Source: Roseococcus thiosulfatophilus (GTDB taxonomy: Bacteria > Pseudomonadota > Alphaproteobacteria > Acetobacterales > Acetobacteraceae). From it: a stretch of 40,098 nucleotides of DNA. Position 1 is the first letter of the stretch, and each line of letters starts with the position of its first letter. Both the position numbers and the translations under genes were made by a program. Location of the stretch: NCBI RefSeq assembly GCF_017311575.1, contig NZ_JAFFQY010000012.1:1-40098 (forward strand). Direction: 5' to 3'. Below, one piece after another: positions 15,834 through 24,855 of the stretch. The notes beneath the pieces are model-generated. The model had not been told where the DNA came from and did no database searches. It was given only the letters and a program-made list of their open reading frames with translations.

Positions 15834-16112
15834 TCAGTCGTTGATGACGTAGGGCAGCAGGGCCAGGAAGCGGGCGCGCTTGATGGCCTGGGCTAGCTCA
15901 CGCTGCTTCTTGCCGCTGACCGCCGTGATGCGGCTGGGCACGATCTTCCCGCGCTCGCTCAGGAAGCGGGAGAGGAGGCGCACGTCCTTGTAGTCGATCT
16001 TCGGCGCGTTGGCGCCGGAGAAGGGGCAGGACTTCTTGCGGCGATAGAAGGGCCGGCGGGCGCCCACGGCGGGGCGGCGGGCGGCGATGTTCGGTTCGGC
16101 GGTCTCGCTCAT
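15834..16112 (-). CDS. rpsR: 30S ribosomal protein S18
   Basis: S18 sits on the platform of the 30S subunit, where it binds S6 and 16S rRNA. The 92-residue protein has the S18 core: [10 protein letters not shown] followed by [19 protein letters not shown], then [20 protein letters not shown] and a terminal [12 protein letters not shown] short Ala/Arg-rich N-terminal extension of about 20 residues precedes the core, which is common in this group. It starts seven bases after rpsF, as usual for the S6-S18 pair. Confidence 0.97.
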   Translation of the reverse strand: MSETAEPNIAARRPAVGARRPFYRRKKSCPFSGANAPKIDYKDVRLLSRFLSERGKIVPSRITAVSGKKQRELAQAIKRARFLALLPYVIND

Positions 16113-16119
16113 GGCGTCC

Positions 16120-16593
16120 TCACATCTCGTCGTTCATGGAGGGGTCCATCTCGTCGCGCGGACGGGCCCGGAATTCCTCGCGGTCGTCGCCGCCGGTGCG
16201 GCCGCGGCCGGAGGTGAAGCGGCCGGCGGGCTTGGGCCCGCGGAAGCCGCGCTCACGGTCACGGTCATCGGCGCGCTTGGCCAGCACGGCCGAGGGCTCC
16301 TCCGAGATGGCTTCGACGCGGATGGTCATCTCGCGCAGCACATCCTCGTTCAGGCCGAGCTGGCGCTCGATCTCCTGCATGGCCGGCGCCGGGCAGTCGA
16401 GGCCCAGCAGCATGTAGTGGCCCTTGCGGTTCTTCTTGATGCGATAGGCGAGGCCGCGCAGGCCCCAGTATTCGCGCTTCTTCACCTCGCCGCCCTGCTC
16501 GGTGAGCACTTCGGCCATCTGGTCGGCGATCGCCTCGACCTGCTGCTGGGTGATGTCGTTGCGCGCGATGAACACGCATTCGTAGAGTGGCAT
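16120..16593 (-). CDS. rpsF: 30S ribosomal protein S6
   Basis: S6 is a ferredoxin-fold protein that dimerises with S18 on the 30S platform. The family's opening [11 protein letters not shown], the central [21 protein letters not shown] and the closing [11 protein letters not shown] are all present. The product is 157 residues; residues beyond about 110 form a low-complexity Arg/Gly/Asp tail ([24 protein letters not shown]) that is charged and probably disordered. Such tails vary among alphaproteobacteria. The ATG at 16593 gives the expected N-terminus with a purine-rich ribosome-binding region just upstream. rpsF heads the rpsF-rpsR-DUF2232-rplI operon; its promoter must lie in the 200 bases before it, where I cannot pick out a confident -35/-10. 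Confidence 0.97.
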   Translation of the reverse strand: MPLYECVFIARNDITQQQVEAIADQMAEVLTEQGGEVKKREYWGLRGLAYRIKKNRKGHYMLLGLDCPAPAMQEIERQLGLNEDVLREMTIRVEAISEEPSAVLAKRADDRDRERGFRGPKPAGRFTSGRGRTGGDDREEFRARPRDEMDPSMNDEM

Positions 16594-16770
16594 GGGATCT
16601 CCCTCTGGATGCTCAGCCCTGAGCCCCGGGGATCGGGGCGCGCAAACGGGCATAGCCGCGGGCGTGCCAACGCCGGCGGCAGGGTGGGCCGCATGAACCA
16701 CAGCCCGGCCGGGGGATCAAGGGGGAATCGGGGAATGGCGTCTGATCGGCTTCGGTGGAACACCTAAGAC

Positions 16771-16783
16771 GTGAATCAGCCGC
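16771..16783 (-). repeat. Short copy of the GCGGCTGATTCAC dispersed repeat
   Basis: The 13-base core GCGGCTGATTCAC occurs here on the minus strand, exactly matching 25533-25545; a one-base-shorter related core is at 29362-29370. It lies in the rpsF-holA gap, 9 bases from the end of holA. The rest of the longer element seen at the other two sites is not recognisable here. Confidence 0.45.
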
Positions 16784-16792
16784 CCGGCGAAG

Positions 16793-17797
16793 CTACCGCC
16801 GCGCCATCCCCAGCACGACCTGCCGCGCGATCACCTCGTCGGGCAGGCCCGTGGTCTTGGACTGGCGCTCGGCGCGCAGCAGGGCGGCGCCCAGCGCCTC
16901 CAGCCGCGCGGCGGGCCAGCGGCGCAGGGCGCGTTCCAGCGCGGGCTTGTGCCGCCAGAAGACGGGCGGGCGCAGCGCGCCCAGCGCCTCGTCCGGCGCG
17001 GCACCCCCCTGCACCGCCAGCGCCGCCAGGTGCAGCCGCTGCACATGGCGCAGGGCGGCGCGCAGCACCTGCACCGGGTTGGCGCCCTCGGCGAAGGCGT
17101 TCGCGATGGCGCGGTCGGCGGCGGCCACATTGCCCTCGGTGGCGGCCAGCAGCGCCTCGTCGAGGTCCAGCGCGCTGCCCTCGCCCAGCACCGCCATCGC
17201 GTCTTCCAGCGTGATGGGCTCGCCCGGCATGGCGTGCAGGGCCAGCACCTCCAGGTTGCGGCGGAGCGCCAGGCGGTCCTCGCCGCCCCGCTCGGCCAGC
17301 CAGTCCAGCGCGGCGGGTTCGGCCCGCGCCTCCAGCTCTCCCAGGATGCGCGCGATGGAGGCCGCGAGGTCCCGCCCCCGCTCGGCGTAGCATTCGATGA
17401 CCTGGCCGCGCGCATCGCCCGCCACCAGCGCGCGCAGCTTGGAACGCCCGGGCAGGCCCAGCCCCTCCATCACCACCAGGCCGGGACCGGGGCCGGCCAG
17501 CGCAAGCCGCGCGGCCTCGGCCCAACCATCCTTGGCATCGCGCACGCGGATGGCGGGGCACCCGCCCATCAGGGGCGTGGAGGCGGCGGTGTTCGCCAGG
17601 AAGGCCACATCCTTCAGCGCCTCCCGCCCCGCCTCGGTGACGCAGAGCGCATCGCCGCCCGAGGCGGCGGCGATGAGGTTGGCGGCGCGCTCGCTGATCA
17701 GCCCCGCATCATCGCCCACCAGCAGCACGACGCGGCAATCGGCCGGCGGCGCCGCCAGGAATCCCGGCAGCTTCCGCGCGTCGAGCTTGGCCGCCAA
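16793..17797 (-). CDS. holA: DNA polymerase III, delta subunit
   Basis: HolA is the clamp-loader subunit that opens the beta sliding clamp. The 334-residue sequence follows the delta-family pattern: an N-terminal domain with VVLLVGDDAGLISERAANLI (about residues 23-42), a middle AAA+-like part with LVVMEGLGLPGRSKLRALV, and a C-terminal collar domain with LEVLALHAMPGEPITLEDAMAV and DLDEALLAATEGN. No P-loop is expected in delta, and none is present. It starts three bases after lptE in the leuS-lptE-holA unit, a standard alphaproteobacterial order. Identity rests on overall pattern and context, since the delta family is poorly conserved. Confidence 0.92.
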   Translation of the reverse strand: MAAKLDARKLPGFLAAPPADCRVVLLVGDDAGLISERAANLIAAASGGDALCVTEAGREALKDVAFLANTAASTPLMGGCPAIRVRDAKDGWAEAARLALAGPGPGLVVMEGLGLPGRSKLRALVAGDARGQVIECYAERGRDLAASIARILGELEARAEPAALDWLAERGGEDRLALRRNLEVLALHAMPGEPITLEDAMAVLGEGSALDLDEALLAATEGNVAAADRAIANAFAEGANPVQVLRAALRHVQRLHLAALAVQGGAAPDEALGALRPPVFWRHKPALERALRRWPAARLEALGAALLRAERQSKTTGLPDEVIARQVVLGMARR

Positions 17798-17800
17798 GCC

Positions 17801-18355
17801 TCAGGCCTGCAGGCGCCGGCGCAGCGCGGCGGCGACGCCCAGCACGATGCGGTCGCCCAGTTCCTCCACCATCCGGCGCTCGGTGTCCTCGCGCGAGATG
17901 TCGGCGGCGAAGAATTGCATCGTGGGAATGTTGTAGGCATCAATCGTGCGGGCGAGGCCGCGGCCCAGCACCGTGGGCGGGGTGCCGCCATCGGTCAGCG
18001 TCCAGGGCGCGCTGCCGATGACTCGCGCGCGGGTGGTGTTGCCGTCGCGCTGGAAGCCCAGCGCCTCGGTCGTCACGCCGAAGCTCGCCTGCAATTCGTA
18101 GCGCGCGGCGGTGCCGGGGCCGAGGGATTCGAATCGCCGCTCCAGCATGCGCCGCAGCAGCTGGCCGCCGCGCTCGGGGATATTGGCCACGCGCACCGCG
18201 GCCATTTCCTGCACGAGGCGCGGTTCACCGCGGAAATCATCGCCGCCGCTGCGCGCGCCATCGGGGCCGTAGAGCGGCCGGAAGCCGCAGCCGGCGAGCA
18301 AGGTGGCGCCGCCAAGGATGACCCCTTGCGCCAGGAGGTTTCGCCTATGCCACAA
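17801..18355 (-). CDS. lptE: LPS assembly lipoprotein LptE
   Basis: LptE is an outer-membrane lipoprotein that plugs the LptD barrel and helps insert lipopolysaccharide. The N-terminus is a lipoprotein signal peptide with lipobox LLAGC and acylated Cys23, directly followed by GFRPLYG, the hallmark of LptE. The rest of the 184 residues resembles the family's alpha/beta fold. The start appears to be a TTG at 18355, because no ATG or GTG lies upstream of the signal peptide in a suitable place; GGTGG six bases upstream could serve as ribosome-binding site. The start lies 11 bases inside the end of leuS, so translation is coupled. A rare start codon may keep LptE low relative to LeuS. Confidence 0.92.
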   Translation of the reverse strand: MWHRRNLLAQGVILGGATLLAGCGFRPLYGPDGARSGGDDFRGEPRLVQEMAAVRVANIPERGGQLLRRMLERRFESLGPGTAARYELQASFGVTTEALGFQRDGNTTRARVIGSAPWTLTDGGTPPTVLGRGLARTIDAYNIPTMQFFAADISREDTERRMVEELGDRIVLGVAAALRRRLQA

Positions 18356-20912
18356 GGTTCACCACCCGCCCCTTCACATGGATCCGCTTGCGGATGGGCT
18401 TGCCCTCCAGCGCGCGGATCACGTTGGGTTCGGCCTCCGCCAATGCGAAGACCTGTTCGTCGGTCGCGTCCACCGGCACCTCGATGGTCGCGCGGAGCTT
18501 GCCCAGCACCTGGACCGCCAGCGTCAGCGTGTCGGCGGCGAGCAGCGCGGGGTCCGGTTCCAGCCAGGGCAGCTTCGCCACCAGCCCGGCATCGGGGCGC
18601 AGCGTGGACCAGAGTTCCTCCGCCAGATGCGGCATCATGGGCGAGGCGAGGCGGACCAGCGCCTCCAGCGCCTCGGCGCGGGCCGCGCGGGGGGCCGTGG
18701 CGGCCTCCGCGATGGCATTGGCCAGCTCATGGATGCGGGCGACGGCCACGTTGAAGGCGAAGCCCTCCAGCGCCTCGGTCACGGCGGCGATGGTGCGGTG
18801 CGTCGTCTGGCGCAGCTTCTTGTCTGCCGCCTCGTCCGCCCCGCCCTCCAGGTTCTGCGCCAGGCGCCAGACGCGGTGGATGAAGCGGCTGGCGCCCGCG
18901 ACCCCGGCCTCGGACCACTCCATGTCGCGCTCGGGCGGGTTGTCGCTCAGGATGAACCAGCGCGCGGTGTCGGCGCCGAAGCGGTCAATGATGGCGCCGG
19001 GGTCCACCGTGTTGCGCTTGGACTTGGACATGCTCTCGATGCGGCCGACCGTCACGGGCTCATTCGTGCCCTTCACGATGGCCGTGCCGTCGGGGCGCTT
19101 CTCCACCTCCTCGGGGTAGAGCCAGCGGCCATCGGCGCCCTTGTAGCTCTCGTGCTGGACCATGCCCTGCGTGAAGAGGCCCGCGAAGGGTTCGTCCAGC
19201 GTGACATGGCCGGCGGCGCGCATGGCGCGGGTGAAGAAGCGGGAATAGAGCAGGTGCAGGATCGCGTGCTCGATGCCGCCGATATACTGGTCCACCGGCA
19301 GCCAGGCATTGACGGCCTCCGGCGTCACCGGCACGCCGGCGCGGGGCGAGCAGAAGCGCGCGAAATACCAGGAGGAATCCACGAAGGTGTCGAAGGTGTC
19401 CGTCTCGCGCCGGGCCGGCTTGCCGCAGGACGGGCAGTTGACGTGCTTCCACGTCGGGTGGTGGTCCAGCGGGTTGCCGGGCCTGGAGAAGTCCACATCC
19501 TCCGGCAGCACCACGGGCAGCTGGTCGGCCGGCACGGGCACCACGCCGCAGTCGTCGCAGTGGATGACGGGGATGGGGCAGCCCCAGTAGCGCTGGCGCG
19601 AGACGCCCCAGTCGCGCAGGCGCCAGTTCACCACGCCCTGCCCCTGCTGGAGGCGTTCCAGTTCCTCGATCACGCGGCGCTTGGCCGCGGGCACGTCCAG
19701 CCCGTCGAGGAAGCGGCTGTTCACCAGCACGCCATCCTCGGTGAAGGGCGCCTTGGCCACCGAGAAATCCGCGCCGGCGTCGCGCGGCTTCACCACGGGG
19801 ATGATGGGCAGGCCGTATTTGGACGCGAAGTCATGGTCGCGCTGGTCATGGCCCGGGCAGCCGAACAGCGCGCCGGTGCCGTATTCCATCAGCACGAAAT
19901 TGGCGATCCAGACGGGGTGCGTCTCGCCGGTGAAGGGATGCACCACGCGGAAGCCCGTGTCGAAGCCGCGCTTCTCGGCCTGTTCGATCACGGCCTCGCT
20001 GGTGCCCATGGCGCGGCATTCGGCGATGAAGGCAGCGGCGTCCGGGTTGCGGGCCGCGGCCGCGGCGGCCAGCGGGTGCTCGGCGGCGACGGCCAGGAAG
20101 GACATGCCGAACAGCGTGTCCGGACGGGTGGTGAACACCTCGATGTCCGCCACCCCATCCGCCGCCTCAGCCAGCTTGAACTTCAGCCGCGCGCCCTCGC
20201 TGCGGCCGATCCAGTTGGCCTGCATCAGCTTCACGCGCTCGGGCCAGCGGTCCAGCGTGTTCAGCGCCTCCAGCAGGTCCGGCGCGAACTTCGTGATGGA
20301 GAGGAACCACTGGCTCAGCAGCTTCTTCTCGACCACGGCGCCCGAGCGCCAGCCGCGCCCGTCAATCACCTGCTCATTGGCCAGCACGGTGTTGTCCACC
20401 GGGTCCCAGTTGACCCAGCTCTCCTTGCGTTCGACCAGGCCGGCGCGCAGGAAATCCAGGAAGAGCTTCTGCTGCTGGCCGTAATATTCGGGGTCGCAGG
20501 TGGCGAACTCCCGCTCCCATTCCAGCGAAAGCCCCATGCGCTTCAGCTCGGCGCGCATGTTGGCGATGTTGGCGTAGGTCCATTTCGCCGGATGGGTGCC
20601 GCGTTCGCGCGCGGCGTTCTCGGCGGGCAGGCCGAAGGCGTCCCAGCCCATCGGGTGCATCACCAGGTGGCCGCGCGCCCGCTTGTAGCGCGCCACCACA
20701 TCGCCCAGCGTGTAGTTCCGCACATGCCCCATGTGGATCTTGCCCGAGGGGTAGGGGAACATCTCCAGCACGTAGTATTTGCGGGCATCGGCGGGCGGCA
20801 CGTCGGGCACGCGGAAACAGCCCGCCGCGTCCCATTCCCGCTGCCAGCGCGGTTCGGCGGCGCGGAAATCATAGCGGGCATCGAGGCTGGCGGGGGCGGG
20901 CGTATCAGGCAT
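18345..20912 (-). CDS. leuS: Leucyl-tRNA synthetase
   Basis: LeuS charges tRNA-Leu and edits misactivated amino acids. The 855-residue class I enzyme has the [11 protein letters not shown] signature (HMGH at residues 60-63), a CP1 editing domain between about residues 220 and 420, the [13 protein letters not shown] block, and the KMSKS loop written here as SMSKS at residues 627-631; the first lysine is replaced by serine while the critical second lysine is kept. Paired cysteines (CDDCG; CPSCG) suggest a zinc-binding insert. The ATG at 20912 starts at MPDTPAP; the upstream frame looks non-coding. It is the first gene of leuS-lptE-holA and is divergent from an exported hydrolase gene 79 bases away. 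Confidence 0.97.
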   Translation of the reverse strand: MPDTPAPASLDARYDFRAAEPRWQREWDAAGCFRVPDVPPADARKYYVLEMFPYPSGKIHMGHVRNYTLGDVVARYKRARGHLVMHPMGWDAFGLPAENAARERGTHPAKWTYANIANMRAELKRMGLSLEWEREFATCDPEYYGQQQKLFLDFLRAGLVERKESWVNWDPVDNTVLANEQVIDGRGWRSGAVVEKKLLSQWFLSITKFAPDLLEALNTLDRWPERVKLMQANWIGRSEGARLKFKLAEAADGVADIEVFTTRPDTLFGMSFLAVAAEHPLAAAAAARNPDAAAFIAECRAMGTSEAVIEQAEKRGFDTGFRVVHPFTGETHPVWIANFVLMEYGTGALFGCPGHDQRDHDFASKYGLPIIPVVKPRDAGADFSVAKAPFTEDGVLVNSRFLDGLDVPAAKRRVIEELERLQQGQGVVNWRLRDWGVSRQRYWGCPIPVIHCDDCGVVPVPADQLPVVLPEDVDFSRPGNPLDHHPTWKHVNCPSCGKPARRETDTFDTFVDSSWYFARFCSPRAGVPVTPEAVNAWLPVDQYIGGIEHAILHLLYSRFFTRAMRAAGHVTLDEPFAGLFTQGMVQHESYKGADGRWLYPEEVEKRPDGTAIVKGTNEPVTVGRIESMSKSKRNTVDPGAIIDRFGADTARWFILSDNPPERDMEWSEAGVAGASRFIHRVWRLAQNLEGGADEAADKKLRQTTHRTIAAVTEALEGFAFNVAVARIHELANAIAEAATAPRAARAEALEALVRLASPMMPHLAEELWSTLRPDAGLVAKLPWLEPDPALLAADTLTLAVQVLGKLRATIEVPVDATDEQVFALAEAEPNVIRALEGKPIRKRIHVKGRVVNLVA

Positions 20913-20991
20913 GGTCCCTCCATAAAGCAGAACGTGCGGCGCGGGAATTGTGGCGCTTGCATCGGCCGCGGGTTTGCCCAACCTGTCATCC

Positions 20992-22098
20992 GTGCGCGCC
21001 GTCCTCCCGCTCCTGTTCGGTTTGCTGCTGGCCCTGCCTGCCAGCGCGCCCTCCTGGGCGGATGAGGAGGCGGCGCACCAGCGCGTCTTCTCGGCGGGCA
21101 GCATCCTGCGGGGCGGGCTGCCCACGGCCAGCCTCGCCATCGGCTTCACCCAGCATTACCGCGGCGCCGTGCCGCATGCGGCCTTCGCCTTTGCGCAGGG
21201 GGCGGATGGGCGGGCGGTCTGGGCCATGTCCTCGGGCCATGCCACGCCGTCGGAGGCCGAGGCGGAGGCGCTGGATTCCTGCGCCCGCCGCCTGCGCCAG
21301 ATGCGCGCGCCCCCGGACCAATCCTGCCAGCTGCTCGCCACGGACGGCGCGCTGCGCGATGGCGGCACCATCCGCGTGGAGCGCGGCGGCGTGGGCCCCT
21401 TCCAGCGCAGCCCCTTCCACCGCCATCGCGGCCCGGCCGAGGCCGCGGGCGTGCTGGTCTGGGGCCATGGCTATGGCGGCCCGGACGAGGATTTCCGCGG
21501 CAAGCCCCTGCCCGGCTTCGTCACCGCGCTGAACGAGGCCGGCTTCGACATCCTGCGCTTCGACCGCCACCCGGGCGATGACGCGCTGTTCATCTCCCAG
21601 CCGCGCCTGGTGCGCGGCCTGCCCGCGCTGCGCGCCCAGGGCTACCGCCAGGTGGTGCTGGGCGGCGAGTCGCGCGGGGCCTGGCAGGCGCTGATGGCCG
21701 CGGCCGAACGGCCGGAGCTGGTGGACGCCGTGATCGCCGCCGCCCCCGCCGCGCATGGCGAGGTGGAGGAGAACGAGACCCGCGCCGATGCCCTGGCGGA
21801 TTTCGAACGGCTGCTGGCGGGCGTCGCCGCGTCACCCGCGCGGCTGCTGGTCATCACCTTCGAGGGCGATGAGTTCGACCCCGACCCCGCAGCACGGGCC
21901 CAGGCGGTGGCGGGGCTGGCGGCGCGGCGGGCGGCGCCCACCCTGGCGCTCTGGCCCAACGGCCCGGCGCGCGGCCATTCCGGCGCGCGCGACTGGCGCT
22001 TCACCCGGGATTACGGCGCCTGCGTGCTGACGCTGCTGCGCGCGCCCGACCCCGCCACGCCGCGCGGGCTGCGGCGGAGAAGCTGCGGCGGGGGTTAG
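20992..22098 (+). CDS. Exported alpha/beta-hydrolase
   Basis: A GTG at 20992 begins a Sec signal peptide ([20 protein letters not shown], cleavage near residue 23). The mature protein has about 125 residues with cysteines that may form disulfides ([15 protein letters not shown]). It then has an alpha/beta-hydrolase domain: HGYGG at residues 159-163 as oxyanion-hole loop, Ser227 nucleophile in GGESRG, an acidic residue near DEFDPD and a histidine in [10 protein letters not shown]. Total length is 368 residues. The N-terminal module resembles small secreted DUF4189-like domains, so this may be a fusion. It interrupts the common DUF3576-leuS arrangement, pointing the other way. The substrate is unknown; an envelope esterase or lipase-like role is plausible. 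A start at 20950 is possible but would spoil the signal peptide. Confidence 0.75.
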   Translation: MRAVLPLLFGLLLALPASAPSWADEEAAHQRVFSAGSILRGGLPTASLAIGFTQHYRGAVPHAAFAFAQGADGRAVWAMSSGHATPSEAEAEALDSCARRLRQMRAPPDQSCQLLATDGALRDGGTIRVERGGVGPFQRSPFHRHRGPAEAAGVLVWGHGYGGPDEDFRGKPLPGFVTALNEAGFDILRFDRHPGDDALFISQPRLVRGLPALRAQGYRQVVLGGESRGAWQALMAAAERPELVDAVIAAAPAAHGEVEENETRADALADFERLLAGVAASPARLLVITFEGDEFDPDPAARAQAVAGLAARRAAPTLALWPNGPARGHSGARDWRFTRDYGACVLTLLRAPDPATPRGLRRRSCGGG

Positions 22099-22128
22099 CC
22101 CGCGCCGGATCGCTCCGTGAGGCTGGGC

Positions 22129-22701
22129 TCAGCGCCCCGCCGACATCACCCGAAGCTCACGCGCGCGGGCCAGCACGCGGTCTTCCATCTCGGTGTTGGT
22201 GCTGGAGGCGGTGGGCACGTCCACCCACTGCCCGCCCTGCTGGACCTGGCGGAACACCTGCACCCGCACCCCGTCGGAACGGAGCTGACGGCCCAGCACA
22301 TAGGCGGTGGCCTTGAAGCGCTCGCCGCTCGCCTGCGGGGGCGAATACCAGTCGGTGATGATGACGCCGCCGAAGGGGTCGGCGCTGACCAGCGGCATGA
22401 AGGAGAGCGTGTCCAGCGTGGCGCGCCAGAGGAAGGCGTTCACGCCCAGGCCCGGCCCCGCGCCGGCATCCGCGCCGGCGCGGCGCGTGCGGTCGGTCCC
22501 GAAGATCAGGATGCCCTCGGAGGCCGAGCCGGAAAGGCGCAGCGCCTCCTCGCGGCGGCTGGAGGGATTGTATTCGTCGTCGCCCGGGGTGCGGAGGCTG
22601 CCCGGCGCGCAGGCCGCCAGCATGGCCAGCCCGGCGAAGGCGGCGAGGAGGCGCCCGCCGGCCGGGCTCGGGGCGCGCGGGGTCTGGGGCTGCGGCGTCA
22701 T
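22129..22701 (-). CDS. DUF3576 lipoprotein
   Basis: The protein has a lipoprotein signal sequence with lipobox LAAC and Cys31 as the modified residue. The mature domain contains the family's GVNAFLWRATLDTLSFMPL and DPFGGVIITDWYSPP, then RFKATAYVLGRQLRSDGVRV, typical of DUF3576. It is probably anchored in the outer membrane or the periplasmic leaflet; the function is not known. The ATG at 22701 is preferred over 22725 because GAGG lies nine bases before it. In many alphaproteobacteria the gene is directly upstream of leuS; here it is separated from it by the exported hydrolase gene. Linkage with lptE suggests an envelope role. Confidence 0.85.
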   Translation of the reverse strand: MTPQPQTPRAPSPAGGRLLAAFAGLAMLAACAPGSLRTPGDDEYNPSSRREEALRLSGSASEGILIFGTDRTRRAGADAGAGPGLGVNAFLWRATLDTLSFMPLVSADPFGGVIITDWYSPPQASGERFKATAYVLGRQLRSDGVRVQVFRQVQQGGQWVDVPTASSTNTEMEDRVLARARELRVMSAGR

Positions 22702-22785
22702 GGCGCGGGTCCTCGTGGTGGTCATCACGCGGGGTTGTAGGGCAGGGCCGCGGCCGCCGTCCATGGGGGCCTGCGGGAAACCCGC

Positions 22786-22819
22786 AAAAGAGAAAGGGCG
22801 GCGGGTTTCCCCGCCGCCC
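22786..22819 (-). terminator. Intrinsic terminator of the porin gene
   Basis: On the minus strand, a 10-bp stem GGGCGGCGGG/CCCGCCGCCC (22796-22819, loop GAAA, a GNRA tetraloop) is followed by TTTCTCTTTT. It lies 39 bases after the porin stop codon. Confidence 0.9.
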
Positions 22820-22857
22820 CATCCCTTGGACCATCCGGCCCGTTCGTTCCCGAAGGA

Positions 22858-24084
22858 TCAGAACGAGAGGGTGGTGCCGATCGTGATCGCCTGCATGGTC
22901 CGGTTGCCGTTCTGACGAACGCCACCCACCAACGGAGCAGGGGCAGTCGACCCGAAGACGCTGCCGGTGGTCGTGCCGGGCCAGCCGCGGTAGCGCTGGT
23001 ACTCGTAGCTGATGTAGCCCAGCAGGCCCGGGGCGATCGTGTAGCTCGCGCCCACGCCCACATGCGTGTGGCGGAGGTCACGCGCCAGGGTCACGCCCGG
23101 CAGGCGACGGTCCTGGAACGACTGGCCGAAGTTGGCCGTGATCGTCACTGGGTTGAAGGTGTAGGACGCACCCAGCAGGTAGTGCCAGCTCATGTCCGCG
23201 CCACGGGCGGTACCGGCGATGCCAGGGGACGCACCACGGTAGTTGCCGAAGGTGTACTCACCACCGAAGGTGAAGCCCTGGAAGCTGGCGGTACCACCGG
23301 CAGAGTAGGCAGTGATGGTGCTGCGAGCATTCGCGGCACGGTCACGCGGGGCCTGGGCATGGCTCATCACGAAGCCGGCGGCCACACCCACGCCCGAGAA
23401 GTTGCCACGGTAGCGCAGGGCCGCCGTGATCTCGTTGTAGCGGCTGCCGTTCAGGTCACGCTGCATCGCGCCATTGTTCGTGGCGTTGTTGATGCGGGGG
23501 CCTTCGCCACCGTTCACCGCGTAGGACACGCCGAAGTCGAAGCCGGCGAACTGCGGCGACAGATAGGTGATCTTCGTGATGTCGCTGCCGTCGTTCACGC
23601 CCGAGTTGATGTAGGGCAGACCGCCCGGACGGGCGATGTACCACGACGGACGGTAGAACGCGGGGTAGCGCGGCGGACGAACCTGCATCACGCTGGCGGC
23701 GCTGTCGGTGTCACCGAGGCGGACCGTGCCGAGCGTGGGCGAGCTGACGAACAGCCAGGTCTCGTCGGTGTCGACGGCCGTCTGGCCCGAGGCCGGGATG
23801 TTGTCGTTCTGGAACTCGATGCGCGCACCATAGGTGATGCCGCCGGCGGTCTTGCCGCTGACCAGCACGTGCACTTCCATGTCGGAGCGGAAGTCGTTGC
23901 CGCTCGGACGACGAGTAACGCCGGGCGAGGTCTGCGTGCCACGATCCGCGCTGTCGCTCAGATACGTCCACGAGAAGTCCATGTAGCCGCCGATACGCAC
24001 GGTCGGGGCTTCCTGAGCCGACGCACCCGTGCTCAGCAGCGCGGCGCCGACCACTGCGGTCGTGCCAAGCAGAAGCTTGCGCAT
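22858..24084 (-). CDS. Outer-membrane porin
   Basis: This is a trimeric-type general porin. It has a signal peptide of 23 residues (cleavage after ASA, before QEAPTVRIGGY), about sixteen amphipathic beta-strands with aromatic girdles, and a C-terminal phenylalanine (TTLSF), the recognition signal for the BAM machine. Asn/Gly-rich turns and a conserved WLFVSSPTLGTVRLGDTDS segment match the alphaproteobacterial porin family. Length is 408 residues. The ATG at 24084 has a textbook GGAGG six bases upstream and a GNRA hairpin just before it. Codon use is markedly more biased to C-ending preferred codons than in neighbours, as for an abundant protein. It probably lets small polar solutes cross the outer membrane. 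Confidence 0.93.
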   Translation of the reverse strand: MRKLLLGTTAVVGAALLSTGASAQEAPTVRIGGYMDFSWTYLSDSADRGTQTSPGVTRRPSGNDFRSDMEVHVLVSGKTAGGITYGARIEFQNDNIPASGQTAVDTDETWLFVSSPTLGTVRLGDTDSAASVMQVRPPRYPAFYRPSWYIARPGGLPYINSGVNDGSDITKITYLSPQFAGFDFGVSYAVNGGEGPRINNATNNGAMQRDLNGSRYNEITAALRYRGNFSGVGVAAGFVMSHAQAPRDRAANARSTITAYSAGGTASFQGFTFGGEYTFGNYRGASPGIAGTARGADMSWHYLLGASYTFNPVTITANFGQSFQDRRLPGVTLARDLRHTHVGVGASYTIAPGLLGYISYEYQRYRGWPGTTTGSVFGSTAPAPLVGGVRQNGNRTMQAITIGTTLSF

Positions 24085-24100
24085 ATTATCCCTCCTTGGT

Positions 24101-24116
24101 GCCGGGTTACCCCGGC
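24101..24116 (-). promoter_or_regulatory. GNRA stem-loop in the porin 5' leader
   Basis: The leader RNA can fold GCCGGG-GUAA-CCCGGC, a 6-bp stem closed by a GNRA loop, ending about 8 bases before the AAGGAGGG ribosome-binding site (24088-24095) of the porin gene. Such stems often protect abundant porin mRNAs or bind small RNAs. A possible promoter further up (GGGCAA/TTGCCC at 24217-24222 and CATAGT at 24193-24198, 18-base spacing) is weak. Confidence 0.45.
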
Positions 24117-24285
24117 GGTTCACTGGTTCGTCCGCCGCCCGCCGCCCCCCCACGGAGATCATGCGCTTGGATCCGGCCTCACCTGCGGGCGGACTATGGT
24201 TCAGCCCGTTACCCCTGGGCAACCTATTGAATGCACCCGGCGCGACTTCCGCGAGACACTGTTGCGCGAACAACACACACGACCT

Positions 24286-24852
24286 TCAGCCAAGCCCGTC
24301 AATGGCCGCGAAGCCGGCCGAGGGCACGCGCCGCGCGTTGCACCGCGTCATGCCGCCCAGCGCCAGCACCGGCCGCCCGGCCCGCGCGGCCAGGGCGGCG
24401 AAGCGCCACACCCCCAGCACCGGCGCGCCCGGATGGCTGCGCGTCGGGAAGACCGGCGAGAGCACCACGAAATCCGCGCCCAGCCGCCGCCCCCGCGCCA
24501 GCCCCGCCCGCCCATGCGCGGCGACCGACAGCGCGGCCCAGGGCGCGCCCGCGCGCCGCGCGGCCAGGAAGGGCAACAGGTGCCGGGCGGGCCGGCGGTC
24601 GGGCAGGTGCAGCCCGGCGCGCAGCCGCAGCGCCACCCGGCCCTCGCCCGAGACCAGCAGCACCAGCCCCCGCGCCCGGCACAGCCGCGCCAGCGCGGGC
24701 AGCAGGGCGGGCGCCACATCCCGCGCCAGCACGCCCGAACCCGGCGGCAGGCGCGCGGCCGCGGCCCGCGGGTCCGGCAGGCGCGCGGGGTCGGACAGAA
24801 GCAGCCGGGCGGGCGGCTGCCCCCGGCGCGGCGCGTGCCTTATAAAGGTCAT
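24286..24852 (-). CDS. Thiamine-phosphate synthase family protein (ThiE-like)
   Basis: The 188-residue protein matches a divergent ThiE/TenI-type barrel. Visible blocks are an opening LLLSDPARLPDP, SGVLARDV, RARGLVLLVSG, LRAGLHLPD, VAAHGRAGLARG, LGADFVVLSPVFPTRSHPG and a final ALGGM. In true ThiE the SPVFPTxSH loop binds the pyrimidine diphosphate and the last glycine-rich strand binds phosphate. The protein is shorter than ThiE (about 210 residues) and lacks a clear DD pyrophosphate motif, so a relative with another role is possible. The start codon at 24852 is three bases from the divergent yggS start and has no Shine-Dalgarno sequence; a leaderless message or a later start should be considered. 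Confidence 0.72.
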   Translation of the reverse strand: MTFIRHAPRRGQPPARLLLSDPARLPDPRAAAARLPPGSGVLARDVAPALLPALARLCRARGLVLLVSGEGRVALRLRAGLHLPDRRPARHLLPFLAARRAGAPWAALSVAAHGRAGLARGRRLGADFVVLSPVFPTRSHPGAPVLGVWRFAALAARAGRPVLALGGMTRCNARRVPSAGFAAIDGLG

Positions 24853-24855
24853 GCC

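Noticed and set aside
16594..16792. Promoter boxes before rpsF
   Set aside because: Several TTG-like hexamers exist but none has a credible -10 at 16-18 bases, so none is reported.
18303..21065. Very long open frame antisense to leuS (over 900 codons)
   Set aside because: It mirrors leuS exactly, has His/Gly/Ala/Arg-rich composition typical of the reverse strand of GC-rich genes, and shows no domain motif.
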